Shown here piece by piece: positions 29,169-37,381 of a stretch of DNA of 64,000 bases. The stretch is from Candidatus Babelota bacterium (lineage in GTDB: Bacteria; Babelota; Babeliae; Babelales; Chromulinivoraceae). The position numbers and the translations under genes were made by a program. The notes below the pieces were generated by a model. The model worked only from the letters and a program-made list of their open reading frames with translations, ran no database searches and had not been told where the DNA came from. The number at the start of each line of letters is the position of its first letter. Position 1 is the first letter of the stretch. The DNA lies in NCBI GenBank assembly GCA_016183005.1, contig JACPFN010000006.1:33059-97058 (forward strand). The letters are read 5' to 3'.

Positions 29169-29694
29169 GAAGTTTTACCTGGCTATAAAAAGGATTAATA
29201 GTAATACTAAATTTTGTTTCTTGATTATCACTGTCATCATTTATATTCAGAATTAATGCTTGGCTATTTCCATCAGTCATGATATAAAACCATGCCTCAT
29301 TCATTTTCATTCCTGGTGTGAATTCATCTTTTCCTTGAACAAAAAAGTTTTGTATCGTAAAGGCTGTAGGTACATTTATTTTGTTTAAAAATATATCTAT
29401 TGGCATTGGTTCAAATTTAAGATGTTTGTTATCAGTTGCTATTTTAGAATTATATCTTTTGACCACAATGTAATGTTTATTTAAATCAAAATAAACTTGA
29501 TAGACGGTTTTATTTTTAACTGCCTGAAAAACTGTATCAGCAATTAAGGTCGTAAATTCTGTAAAAAATTTTTTTTGAGCTGATCTTGGTTTATTGGATA
29601 AAAATCTTGGAATAAACAGTGATGTTGCAATAGATATTAAAAGTAAAACAACAAGGATCTCAATAAATGAGATCCCTGACTGATTATTTTGCAT
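29146..29694 (-). CDS. gspH: Type II secretion minor pseudopilin, GspH-like
   Basis: The start at 29694 gives a normal seven-residue leader (MQNNQSG) before ISFIEILVVLLLISIATSLF. In-frame ATGs at 29709 and 29745 would give longer, unusual leaders. The protein is then 182 aa. The globular domain is beta-rich (YQVYFDLNKHYIVVKRYNSK), as in GspH/FimT-type pseudopilins. It overlaps the gspG end by 11 bases. Function: minor component of the secretion pseudopilus in the inner membrane and periplasm. Confidence 0.75.
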   Translation of the reverse strand: MQNNQSGISFIEILVVLLLISIATSLFIPRFLSNKPRSAQKKFFTEFTTLIADTVFQAVKNKTVYQVYFDLNKHYIVVKRYNSKIATDNKHLKFEPMPIDIFLNKINVPTAFTIQNFFVQGKDEFTPGMKMNEAWFYIMTDGNSQALILNINDDSDNQETKFSITINPFYSQVKLHDTFQKP

Positions 29695-30109
29695 ATGATA
29701 TGCGAGCATCTTCTTTCTCTGGATCGCCAAGTGAGTATAAATCAAATGGAGGATTTACTCCGCGATCATTTAATTTATATTGAATTGGTTGACCCCATGG
29801 ATCTTGAGGAATAGATCCAACATCACTTTCATTTTTAGAAAGATATGGCCCTTGCCAATTTGTAGCATTTTCAGGTTTTTTAATTAATTCTTCTAAATTA
29901 TTTGGGTATCTTCCGATATCCATTTTATATTCAGCAATAGCTGCAGCTATGCCTTTTAGAGTGCTTTCTGTAGCAGTTTTTTGACCTTTTCCTAGCAGTC
30001 TCATGAATTTTGGCCCTACAAACCCTATAAACAAGGCAATAATTGTTATAGAGATTAAAAGCTCTATAAAATTAAATCCTGGCTGCAATGTTTTATTTTG
30101 TTTAAGCAT
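29684..30109 (-). CDS. gspG: Type II secretion major pseudopilin GspG
   Basis: GspG polymerises into the pseudopilus that pushes substrates through the outer-membrane secretin. I place the start at 30109 because AAGGGA lies 5 bases upstream and the leader is then MLKQNKTLQPG, followed by FNFIELLISITIIALFIGFV with Glu at +5. The protein is 141 aa, the usual size. The G-family C-terminus is clear: IGRYPNNLEEL, WQGPYL, PQDPWGQPIQY and FDLYSLGDPEKED, which carries the calcium-site loop. The frame is open to 30133, overlapping gspF, but without a better ribosome site. Of the pseudopilin genes here this is the firmest call. Confidence 0.92.
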   Translation of the reverse strand: MLKQNKTLQPGFNFIELLISITIIALFIGFVGPKFMRLLGKGQKTATESTLKGIAAAIAEYKMDIGRYPNNLEELIKKPENATNWQGPYLSKNESDVGSIPQDPWGQPIQYKLNDRGVNPPFDLYSLGDPEKEDARISYAK

Positions 30110-30125
30110 ATGTTCCCTTCGCTTA

Positions 30126-31235
30126 TTAAACACCTGACATATTATACATTTCTAATATTGGTCCCATGATAGCAAACATAATAAATCCAACAACTCCGGC
30201 CATAACAAAAGTCATAATCGTAGGAATATTGTCAGTAATTTTATCAGTAAGTTCCGTGAGTTCGGACTCATAATTTTTTGCAACAGTTAGAAGCATAAAA
30301 TCTAGCTTGCCGCTTTGTTCTCCTGTATTTATTAAATATGTTGCCATAGGAGGAAAAAGTCCAGTTTCTTTTAAGAAAGGTGTAATTTTACCTTGTTTGA
30401 CTATTTTGTCGCGAGCATCTTTCAGTGTTTTCGCACTTGTGCGTGCAAAATATTTTATCAAAGGTAGCTTTAGCGTGATGTGGTCGATAGTCTCTTTTCC
30501 TGATGGTGTTGATTTCCAATATTGAAATATTACGGTGATTATTAATAAAATTAAGATAATTGGAATGTAATAATTGCTTAACAGGTATGATCCCGTTAAA
30601 AGAAATTGTGTTGCAAAAGGAAGCTCTTTGCCACCAGACTTAAGCATTGTTTTAAGATTTGGAATAACTGCAACCATGATAATAACTACAACTATGCATA
30701 TTACTCCAATTTGTACCATTGGATATGTTAATGCACCACTTACTTTCTTTTGTATTTCGTCTTGACGCTCAAGATATTGTGTAAGTCTGTCTAAAATTAT
30801 TTCTAGTTTACCTGTTGCTTCACCAGCTTTGATGAGTTGTACATAAATTTTACCAAAGGTTTTTGGATACAACATGAGTCCATCAGCTAATGACTTACCC
30901 TCTTTGACACCATCTTTTAGGTTGATAATAATAGATTTGAGTTGTCCTGAAAATTGCTCAGAAAGAAGTTCAAGTGATTGCATGAGCGGGACACCAGATT
31001 TTAAAAGTACGCCAAGTTGCTTGGTAAAATAAATAAGATCTTTGGTTGCAACAGGTTTTTCGAACAATGTCTTAAGAAATGGCGTTTTAATTGATCCAGA
31101 GCTTAATTTAATTTCAATTGGATAAAGATTTTTGGCAACAAGTTGACCTTTTATTGCTTCGGATGAAGAAGCATCGAGATATCCTGTTATTTTTTTTCCA
31201 TCTCTGGATAAAGCTTTGTAAAAGTATAGTGCCAT
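30126..31235 (-). CDS. gspF: Type II secretion inner-membrane platform protein GspF
   Basis: This 369-aa platform protein couples the cytoplasmic ATPase to pseudopilus growth. It begins MALYFYKALSRDGKKITGYL, typical of GspF/PilC. It has two T2SSF domains (~70-190 and ~270-360), each with family motifs (FTKQLGVLLKSGVPLMQSLE, TYPMVQI, MATYLINTGEQSGKLDFML). Three hydrophobic helices lie near 170-195, 220-240 and 340-365. It is first in the F-G-H-I-J-K run. The GspE ATPase, GspD secretin and GspC/L/M are not in the window, so they must be elsewhere or replaced. Confidence 0.92.
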   Translation of the reverse strand: MALYFYKALSRDGKKITGYLDASSSEAIKGQLVAKNLYPIEIKLSSGSIKTPFLKTLFEKPVATKDLIYFTKQLGVLLKSGVPLMQSLELLSEQFSGQLKSIIINLKDGVKEGKSLADGLMLYPKTFGKIYVQLIKAGEATGKLEIILDRLTQYLERQDEIQKKVSGALTYPMVQIGVICIVVVIIMVAVIPNLKTMLKSGGKELPFATQFLLTGSYLLSNYYIPIILILLIITVIFQYWKSTPSGKETIDHITLKLPLIKYFARTSAKTLKDARDKIVKQGKITPFLKETGLFPPMATYLINTGEQSGKLDFMLLTVAKNYESELTELTDKITDNIPTIMTFVMAGVVGFIMFAIMGPILEMYNMSGV

Positions 31236-31337
31236 ATAAGAGATCCCTTGCCCTTATAATTTGAAATCTTGTAAAATTTAAGTTTTATTCTTATCTTAAT
31301 GTATACATAAATTTTTAATATTCAGGGGTACCATGTT

Positions 31338-32396
31338 ATGATTAAATGCAATGTATTTGTCTTTATAGCATTCTTTTTTACATATACTACTATTGTTGTA
31401 ACGCAACCGACTTCAAAAGTCAAAGTTGAAAAAAATAAAATAGCCAAAACTGAAAAGAAAGAAGAAAAAAATAAAGATGATGTAATTATTGAACAACAAG
31501 AGCAAAGTAATAGTTCTCCTTTGACTCGTCATGAAGCTGATCTGGTTACTTATTTTTGCAAACCAGTTGAATTTACACCAGAGGGTATAGCTTATTATTT
31601 TAAGTATATTTATAATCATCCAGAATATATTAATTATTTACCTTATAATTTTTCTCATATGATTCAATTTTTGCAATATGGAATTGAATCAGGACAAAAT
31701 GAAGCTTATGCAGCGTCAGTGATTAAAATGTTTTTACAGAAAGTTAAGGCAGCACCGTATATTGAAGCAGAGTCATTTGTTAATTTCATGGCAGAATTTC
31801 CTAAGGTTATTAAGCCTTATTTGGAAAAAAAACAGGCTGATTTTTTATCTGAAATGCAAATTGTTTTAAAAAATAAATTAAGTGAAATGTTTGCGCGTTA
31901 TTTTAATGTATTTCAGAAAAATCCAGATACTTTTATGAGCTCTCTTGCTGAGCAAATTGCAAAACAAACAAGCCAAAGTGTTACACAGCAACATATTGAA
32001 GTGGAGCAGATTAAAAAAGATGTGCAGAGATTTTTTGAAATATGCGCAAACAAATTAATTTGGTCTTCAAGGGATGATATTCAGACCTGGTATTGCTGTA
32101 ATCGCTTAGCACACGAGTGTCAGATATGTTTAGAAAATAGCGTATTGTGTGACGCTAATGCATTGGATGATATGTGTTGGTCTATTATACACAGATATTG
32201 TTATTTTGTAGATCTTTCTAAGGATACATTGTCAAAGGATTTTTATGCACAGGTGCTTCATGATCTTCAAACAAAACCACTCCTTTTGACAACACTAGAA
32301 GAACAGGAGCAGTTGATGATAAGCAAAAGGGATCACTTAATCTGTAAGTTGAAAACCTGTCGTGATATATGTTGTCCTGTTTTAACTAGAGCATAA
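31338..32396 (+). CDS. Hypothetical exported protein (352 aa)
   Basis: This is an orphan with a signal peptide (MIKCNVFVFIAFFFTYTTIVVTQ). A short K/E-rich low-complexity stretch follows (residues ~28-50), then a helical domain of ~300 residues. The C-terminal third has about ten cysteines (WYCCNRLAHECQICLE, RDICCP), unusual for a cytoplasmic protein but compatible with periplasmic disulfides. It is divergent from gspF, with 102 bases between. No family was recognised. Confidence 0.6.
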   Translation: MIKCNVFVFIAFFFTYTTIVVTQPTSKVKVEKNKIAKTEKKEEKNKDDVIIEQQEQSNSSPLTRHEADLVTYFCKPVEFTPEGIAYYFKYIYNHPEYINYLPYNFSHMIQFLQYGIESGQNEAYAASVIKMFLQKVKAAPYIEAESFVNFMAEFPKVIKPYLEKKQADFLSEMQIVLKNKLSEMFARYFNVFQKNPDTFMSSLAEQIAKQTSQSVTQQHIEVEQIKKDVQRFFEICANKLIWSSRDDIQTWYCCNRLAHECQICLENSVLCDANALDDMCWSIIHRYCYFVDLSKDTLSKDFYAQVLHDLQTKPLLLTTLEEQEQLMISKRDHLICKLKTCRDICCPVLTRA

Positions 32397-32581
32397 GATT
32401 AATTGTGCTTTTTGCAAAATGATTTTAAAAAGATTTAAGTTTTTAAAAAATTGCATTTGTTTTGTATCTATGCTTACATAATTTTTATTCTACTTTGTTA
32501 AAAAACTATAGCCTTTAAGCTGTTGGATTAATAGCAAGCAGAACTCTACAAAATAAGGGCAGTGGGTCTAAGATATGAAAA

Positions 32582-32631
32582 ATTACGCGTGTGATTTCAA
32601 CGATTTTAAGTCGTTGCGCGCTTCATGTAAT
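32582..32631 (+). promoter_or_regulatory. Folded 5' leader ending at the ribosome site of the cysteine-tail gene
   Basis: Three nested stems can be drawn: ATTAC/GTAAT (32582-86 with 32627-31), GCGTG/CGCGC (32587-91 with 32617-21) and CAACGA/TCGTTG (32598-103 with 32611-16), with a 7-base loop. The structure stops exactly before AGGGAG, the ribosome site of the ATG at 32644. It is the most GC-rich patch nearby. A role in translational control is inference. The upstream part of the 32397-32643 gap shows nothing else clear. Confidence 0.4.
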
Positions 32632-32643
32632 AGGGAGATAGGT

Positions 32644-33093
32644 ATGGACAAAAAAATATTATTTATTTTTGGGGTTAGCTTTGTGTATGTGGATATGCAA
32701 TCCTCTCAAGTTGTTGAGAATATATCAAGCGTAGCTAAAGTTGATACTATGCTGTGTGAAAAATCAAAAATTCCTCCATCCTCATCACAAAATAATTTAC
32801 AAGAAGTTGATTTTCACGCTACGGGTAATCCTGTAATAGTCTCATCTGTTTCAGCAGTTATTGCAGATCAGTTGCGTAATTCGTTGAGGCAGACAAGTAG
32901 TTTATATTTAAGTAATCCTGATGATTTAGATCAAAAAACTGCAAAGAGCACTGAAGAGATTATGTTTATATCAGTAATCTGTTGTCCGTGCTTTAAGCTC
33001 GAGTTATTTGCGTGTAAAAAAAGTGATTGTTGTAATTGCTGTTGTTGTAATCAAAAAGTAAAAAATTATTGTTTTTCTTGCTGCATGATGTGA
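32644..33093 (+). CDS. Small exported protein with a cysteine-rich tail
   Basis: This orphan has 149 residues from the ATG at 32644, which has GGAGA upstream and starts a signal-like segment (MDKKILFIFGVSFVYV). The frame is open to 32575, but that part is the folded leader. The middle is S/N/V-rich. The last ~40 residues hold 13 cysteines, in CCPCF, CKKSDCCNCCCC and CFSCCMM. This could be a metal-binding or heavily disulfide-bonded knob. It is followed by a strong bidirectional terminator. No family was recognised. Confidence 0.55.
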   Translation: MDKKILFIFGVSFVYVDMQSSQVVENISSVAKVDTMLCEKSKIPPSSSQNNLQEVDFHATGNPVIVSSVSAVIADQLRNSLRQTSSLYLSNPDDLDQKTAKSTEEIMFISVICCPCFKLELFACKKSDCCNCCCCNQKVKNYCFSCCMM

Positions 33094-33096
33094 AAA

Positions 33097-33130
33097 AAAT
33101 TAGGCATAGTCAATTGACTATGCCTAATTT
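33097..33130. terminator. Bidirectional terminator between convergent genes
   Basis: A perfect 34-base palindrome (17-bp stem, centred on CAATTG) with A and T rich flanks serves both the plus gene ending at 33093 and the minus gene ending at 33139. Confidence 0.85.
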
Positions 33131-33138
33131 AGATTTTC

Positions 33139-34437
33139 TTAAAAAATTAAAGAGAATTGTCCACCATAGCTTGATGCTACAGCAGAACGCATTCCATTAA
33201 CAGATATTTTCCAAAAAAATTCAAATTGGGGAATAATCTTTTTAAAATCATCTTTTTGTGGCGAATACATAAGCATAAAACAGAATTGATGTCTTGTTTG
33301 TTCAGCAAGGCTTAAGTCTGAATTAACGGTAGTGTAACTAAAATTATTGCTTAGTGGAATTATTTTATCTTCGCCTTTGCGCCAGTATTGATAAAAGCTT
33401 TTTAGTGCAAATCTTTTACAAAAACTATAAATTACAGCATTAAGATTGAAGTTTTGAATAATAGCAAATTCTTTTTGAGTGTTAGTCAAGATTGGCAAAA
33501 GTAATGTTGTTTGAGTAGGAAATGTTTTTATTCGACTTATTTGCTCGTTGCTCCAGTAATACCAAAATTGTCCTGAAAATCCTATTTCAACAATACTTCC
33601 CAAATTAAGGTTGAGTCCTGCGCCAAATGGAATTCCAATGGTTCCAGCGCTAAAGTTAATAGGCATAATAATGGTATTAAAAGGTTTTTTTCCAGTAGGA
33701 AATGTCATGCCAAGCCTTGTATTAACTTGTACATTGCGCAGAGTTTTTCTTTGAACCTGAGGAAAATCTTTTTGCCATTCTGCAATAATAGCTAAATCTC
33801 CAAGTCCTTTGCGTTTCCAATTACCTACATTTAGGTCAAAATATTCAAGTGCATCTTGGTAAAAACTATTAATTAGCTCATTTTGAATTTTTTCATCTGA
33901 AAATAAAGCGTTATTTCCTTTATAGTACCAGTCGACATCAGAAAGCTTTGCAAAATAAGCAGGCAAGAAGGCACTGACATAAAATCCATGGCCAATTCCA
34001 TAAATAGTACCGAAAGCAAGCTCTGCGCAGGAAAGTTTTCCGGTTGGCTTAAAAATGCCATTTTCGTAATTGCTGACTCCACCGCCGGGACCAGCCGCTA
34101 TGCTATCGAGTAATTCTGTAAATGGTGTAGAGATCGTTTGCGTAATAGAGCCATTTGCATCATAACCTTGGTACATGGATACAATATTTTGTATGGGTTC
34201 GTAAACCTGCAGCGGATTTACCATAATAGTTTTTTCTTCTTTGGGTGTATCAGTTGCATAACCTTCCATGTGATAACTGTTTTCTGCAAATACAGTAAAT
34301 TGCCAGTTTCTATGTCCGGGTTTTCGTTGTTTGATGTTGATATCATATGGAACGAATAACCCTGCTGGAGGAAGAGTTGAGGCAATAGCCTTGAGGCTAC
34401 AAGCAATGATACAAAGAATTCGTAAATACATGTTCAT
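33139..34437 (-). CDS. Outer-membrane beta-barrel protein (432 aa)
   Basis: An exported protein with signal peptide MNMYLRILCIIACSLKAIAS. The mature chain has the aromatic, alternating pattern of a barrel (WQFTVFAENSYHMEG, VEIGFSGQFWYYWSNEQ) and ends GGQFSLIF, with a terminal phenylalanine for BAM insertion. A glycine-rich loop, AAGPGGGVSNYENG, lies near residue 117. It is the second gene of a unit: the 920-aa beta-rich exported protein ends 20 bases upstream. The pair may be a surface receptor and its barrel, but the function is not known. Confidence 0.68.
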   Translation of the reverse strand: MNMYLRILCIIACSLKAIASTLPPAGLFVPYDINIKQRKPGHRNWQFTVFAENSYHMEGYATDTPKEEKTIMVNPLQVYEPIQNIVSMYQGYDANGSITQTISTPFTELLDSIAAGPGGGVSNYENGIFKPTGKLSCAELAFGTIYGIGHGFYVSAFLPAYFAKLSDVDWYYKGNNALFSDEKIQNELINSFYQDALEYFDLNVGNWKRKGLGDLAIIAEWQKDFPQVQRKTLRNVQVNTRLGMTFPTGKKPFNTIIMPINFSAGTIGIPFGAGLNLNLGSIVEIGFSGQFWYYWSNEQISRIKTFPTQTTLLLPILTNTQKEFAIIQNFNLNAVIYSFCKRFALKSFYQYWRKGEDKIIPLSNNFSYTTVNSDLSLAEQTRHQFCFMLMYSPQKDDFKKIIPQFEFFWKISVNGMRSAVASSYGGQFSLIF

Positions 34438-34457
34438 TGAAAAATTCCTTTAATTTT

Positions 34458-37220
34458 TTATGAATTCGTATGCGCTTCAAATTCTCCAGCAACAATGAGT
34501 GTACCAGAGGTTGTCTCTCTAACCATATTTAATATATTGCCTGTGAATCGTAAAAATGGAAGAGATGGTAGATTTGTTAGTTTTGGCATAATGGATTGAC
34601 TGCTTGATTGTCCAGAGTGTATACCGGCTTCTATTTGCATAACAGAGGGTGTAGCAGGATTATTTTCTGGTTGATTTGGTCCAAGATAGTAAGATTGTGC
34701 AGTATTCCAAGATCCGTCGGTAAAATAACTGCTTATGAAATTATTAAATGTTAGGAATGCTGAAGGAATTCCTTTAGAAAGATCAGATGGTGCTGCCACT
34801 AACGTGTCTGGCAACATTGATATTATTCCATTTTGTATAGCGAGACGATAGATCTTTGATTGTTGTGTTCCAAAAGTACTATTAAGAATATAGATATTGC
34901 TTAATGCTTTAAATGAATGAAGTGGATCATTATTTGGTGTTATTGCAGTTATTTGGCTTACTGCAGGAAGTCCACCTGGAAGAATTATTGGCATGAGCGA
35001 TGAGTTATCTAATCGGTACAGACCTGATGTTGTTCCAAGTAGGCAATAGCCATCATCAATGATAGCGTCTAATAGATAAGTAGTTGAGCTAATGTCCTTT
35101 GATCTTATAGCTATTTCTGCATTTAATTCTGTAGTTGAATTTGATATAAATTTAGATGGATCAAGTTTGATTTTATATAAAGCATTACTTGTTAAGACAT
35201 AGATATAATTATTATCTGATAGTAACTTTTTGACAAATGAGAAATTGCCAATTTTTTTCCAAGTTATTTGCTCGCTGTCTAGATCATTGACAGAGGTTAA
35301 ATTTCCATTCCAGCTTACACCTGTTGTGTCATTACTTAGAACCGATACTCCCGTTGATCCACCAATGAAAATATAATGGTTTTGGCCGGTGTCATGAGCA
35401 ATCTCTGCAGCAATTAAAGCCTTGTGATCATTTATTTTTTCATGAGAAAATTCTAATATTGCAGGGCTTTGCATAATTTTAAATATTCCTCCATCAGAAT
35501 ATCCTGTTTGTCCGAATGCAACTTTGCCAAATGCTGTTGAAATTAACATTGATAATGCATTATCAAAGCCGGGAGTCTGTTGATTGAAATTAAAAATTCC
35601 TTGAATGCCGCCTTTGCCACCTTGTGCTGCAGTTAAAAAAGCTGCTAAATTTGAGTTAGTATTAAAAGTTGTTTGATATATAGATTTAAATTTTGGTGTT
35701 GAGCTTGATGCTGCAGCAAGATATGTTCCAGTTAAGTACTTGTAATCAACAAAGCTATAACTCATTTGAGCATCTGAACCGAGTACGCGAGTCCAGGGTG
35801 TCCATCCGATAATATATCCCTCTGGAGTAAATATTGCTTGGCTTCTATAGGTACCCGGAGAGTCAGAACTACTATATTCTTGTCCCAATACTGCATATAC
35901 GCTGTCGCCAATTACATATATTTGTTGTATGTCAACTCCATTATTAATGGGTAAATTGCTTGTTCCGCCAACCTTGATTTGATTTTGTATCGTAGCATTG
36001 TTGAGTTCGATTTGACTGATATCAGATAAAATATTAGTGAAATAACGATCAACAAATGTAGGTTTAACATGTCCAAATTTTGTGGTAATCGAGCTGTAAT
36101 CAGCAATCATCCCTGCATAAAATCCTCTAGTAACCATAGGAAGAGCATAAATGGTTTGCGGGCCAGTTCCTGAGTCGCGAGCAATAATCATATATTGTAA
36201 ATTAGTGCTTGTTAACATTGATCTTGTGGCAGTGATTCTGATGGTATCAGGATTTGGGGCAGATATGACAGTGTTTCCAGTTGTAGGTGTAATAAGGTTT
36301 ACGGGAACTATTGGTGCAAATAATAGTGTTTTTATGTTATTTTTATCCTCTGAAACAAAAATCTGTGCAATTGGTAAAGCTATTCCCCCTATGCCTGCCT
36401 GAGCTTGGGTACAAAAGAAAACTCTGCTTGCAACAATATTGATACCTATAAACGATCCTAATGACGCAAGAGGTACCTTGTCTGATCCACCAATTAAAGC
36501 CGCTGTATTTATGTTAACAGGCGCAGAAGACAAAAGTCTTAAGTAGGGAGTGGTAATGTTTTTATGATCGGGATCTTCTGATTTAGTGCGGTCTAAAAGA
36601 GCAATATTGGAAGAAGAGAGTCCAAAAGTTCCTTGGCTGTATGCAGCATATATTCCATCAAGGTATCCCTTGAGTGCGTGTATCTGCTCCCCTGTGCCGA
36701 AGTTATAGCGTAACAACTGTGTAATATTTTCTTTAGAATCTGCAGTTTCATGGTGTTCAATGTTGTAAACACCATATAAATAATTAAGTTGCCCTTGTAA
36801 TACAAAAATAGGTTTTTGTGTTGTTATATCAAATAAACTAAATGCTGCGCCCCAAATAGGATTCATTTCTTTAGAGGTTGTCACCTTGGAATCTTGTGTT
36901 TCAAATATGATAGCATCTCCATTATTAGTCATAGGAGTTGCTTTGATTTGAAATGAAGGATTGACGTATGAGGCTACTTGATTAATGAAAGAAAGCCCAT
37001 ATTTTTTGGTATCATCGGGCATAGTTGCAATTGATGGATCATCGGTTGCGGTCCAAAATCTAGGGAAGGAATTATCTGAATTTTTTTCATGTTTGATAAA
37101 ACCTACGGTGAAACTAAAGGTTGTACCTTCTGCTGCATTTGGGTCGCCAACAATTAATTTACTGTTGATAAAGTGTGTGTAGTTGGATAAAAGCAGCAGA
37201 ATTGCTAAATTTTTTTTCAT
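34458..37220 (-). CDS. Large exported beta-rich protein (920 aa), propeller-like
   Basis: This is an orphan. The signal peptide spans ~1-20 (NLAILLLLSNYTHFINS). The rest is S/T/N/G-rich beta structure. In the second half, repeated strands of the kind HYIFIGGSTGVSVLS, NYIYVLTSNALYKIKLD and GYCLLGTTSGLYRLDNSS resemble propeller blades, in which a hydrophobic strand is followed by a turn and a name-like Y-K/R-L/I strand. No catalytic motif was seen. It is the first gene of a two-gene unit with the 432-aa barrel and is divergent from comM. A surface-exposed or secreted role such as adhesion or glycan binding is plausible but inferred. Confidence 0.66.
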   Translation of the reverse strand: MKKNLAILLLLSNYTHFINSKLIVGDPNAAEGTTFSFTVGFIKHEKNSDNSFPRFWTATDDPSIATMPDDTKKYGLSFINQVASYVNPSFQIKATPMTNNGDAIIFETQDSKVTTSKEMNPIWGAAFSLFDITTQKPIFVLQGQLNYLYGVYNIEHHETADSKENITQLLRYNFGTGEQIHALKGYLDGIYAAYSQGTFGLSSSNIALLDRTKSEDPDHKNITTPYLRLLSSAPVNINTAALIGGSDKVPLASLGSFIGINIVASRVFFCTQAQAGIGGIALPIAQIFVSEDKNNIKTLLFAPIVPVNLITPTTGNTVISAPNPDTIRITATRSMLTSTNLQYMIIARDSGTGPQTIYALPMVTRGFYAGMIADYSSITTKFGHVKPTFVDRYFTNILSDISQIELNNATIQNQIKVGGTSNLPINNGVDIQQIYVIGDSVYAVLGQEYSSSDSPGTYRSQAIFTPEGYIIGWTPWTRVLGSDAQMSYSFVDYKYLTGTYLAAASSSTPKFKSIYQTTFNTNSNLAAFLTAAQGGKGGIQGIFNFNQQTPGFDNALSMLISTAFGKVAFGQTGYSDGGIFKIMQSPAILEFSHEKINDHKALIAAEIAHDTGQNHYIFIGGSTGVSVLSNDTTGVSWNGNLTSVNDLDSEQITWKKIGNFSFVKKLLSDNNYIYVLTSNALYKIKLDPSKFISNSTTELNAEIAIRSKDISSTTYLLDAIIDDGYCLLGTTSGLYRLDNSSLMPIILPGGLPAVSQITAITPNNDPLHSFKALSNIYILNSTFGTQQSKIYRLAIQNGIISMLPDTLVAAPSDLSKGIPSAFLTFNNFISSYFTDGSWNTAQSYYLGPNQPENNPATPSVMQIEAGIHSGQSSSQSIMPKLTNLPSLPFLRFTGNILNMVRETTSGTLIVAGEFEAHTNS

Positions 37221-37381
37221 TGTTTATCGTCCTTTTGTTTTTTCTTGTAAGTAAAGTCATAGATTTATTTTTATCTTGCGACTTTTCTAATCGTAAAATT
37301 GTGGTATCGTAATCTATAGTGTAGTACTTGTAGCAAATATATTGGTAGTTTACACAAAATTCAAAAAAATAGATCATTTTT

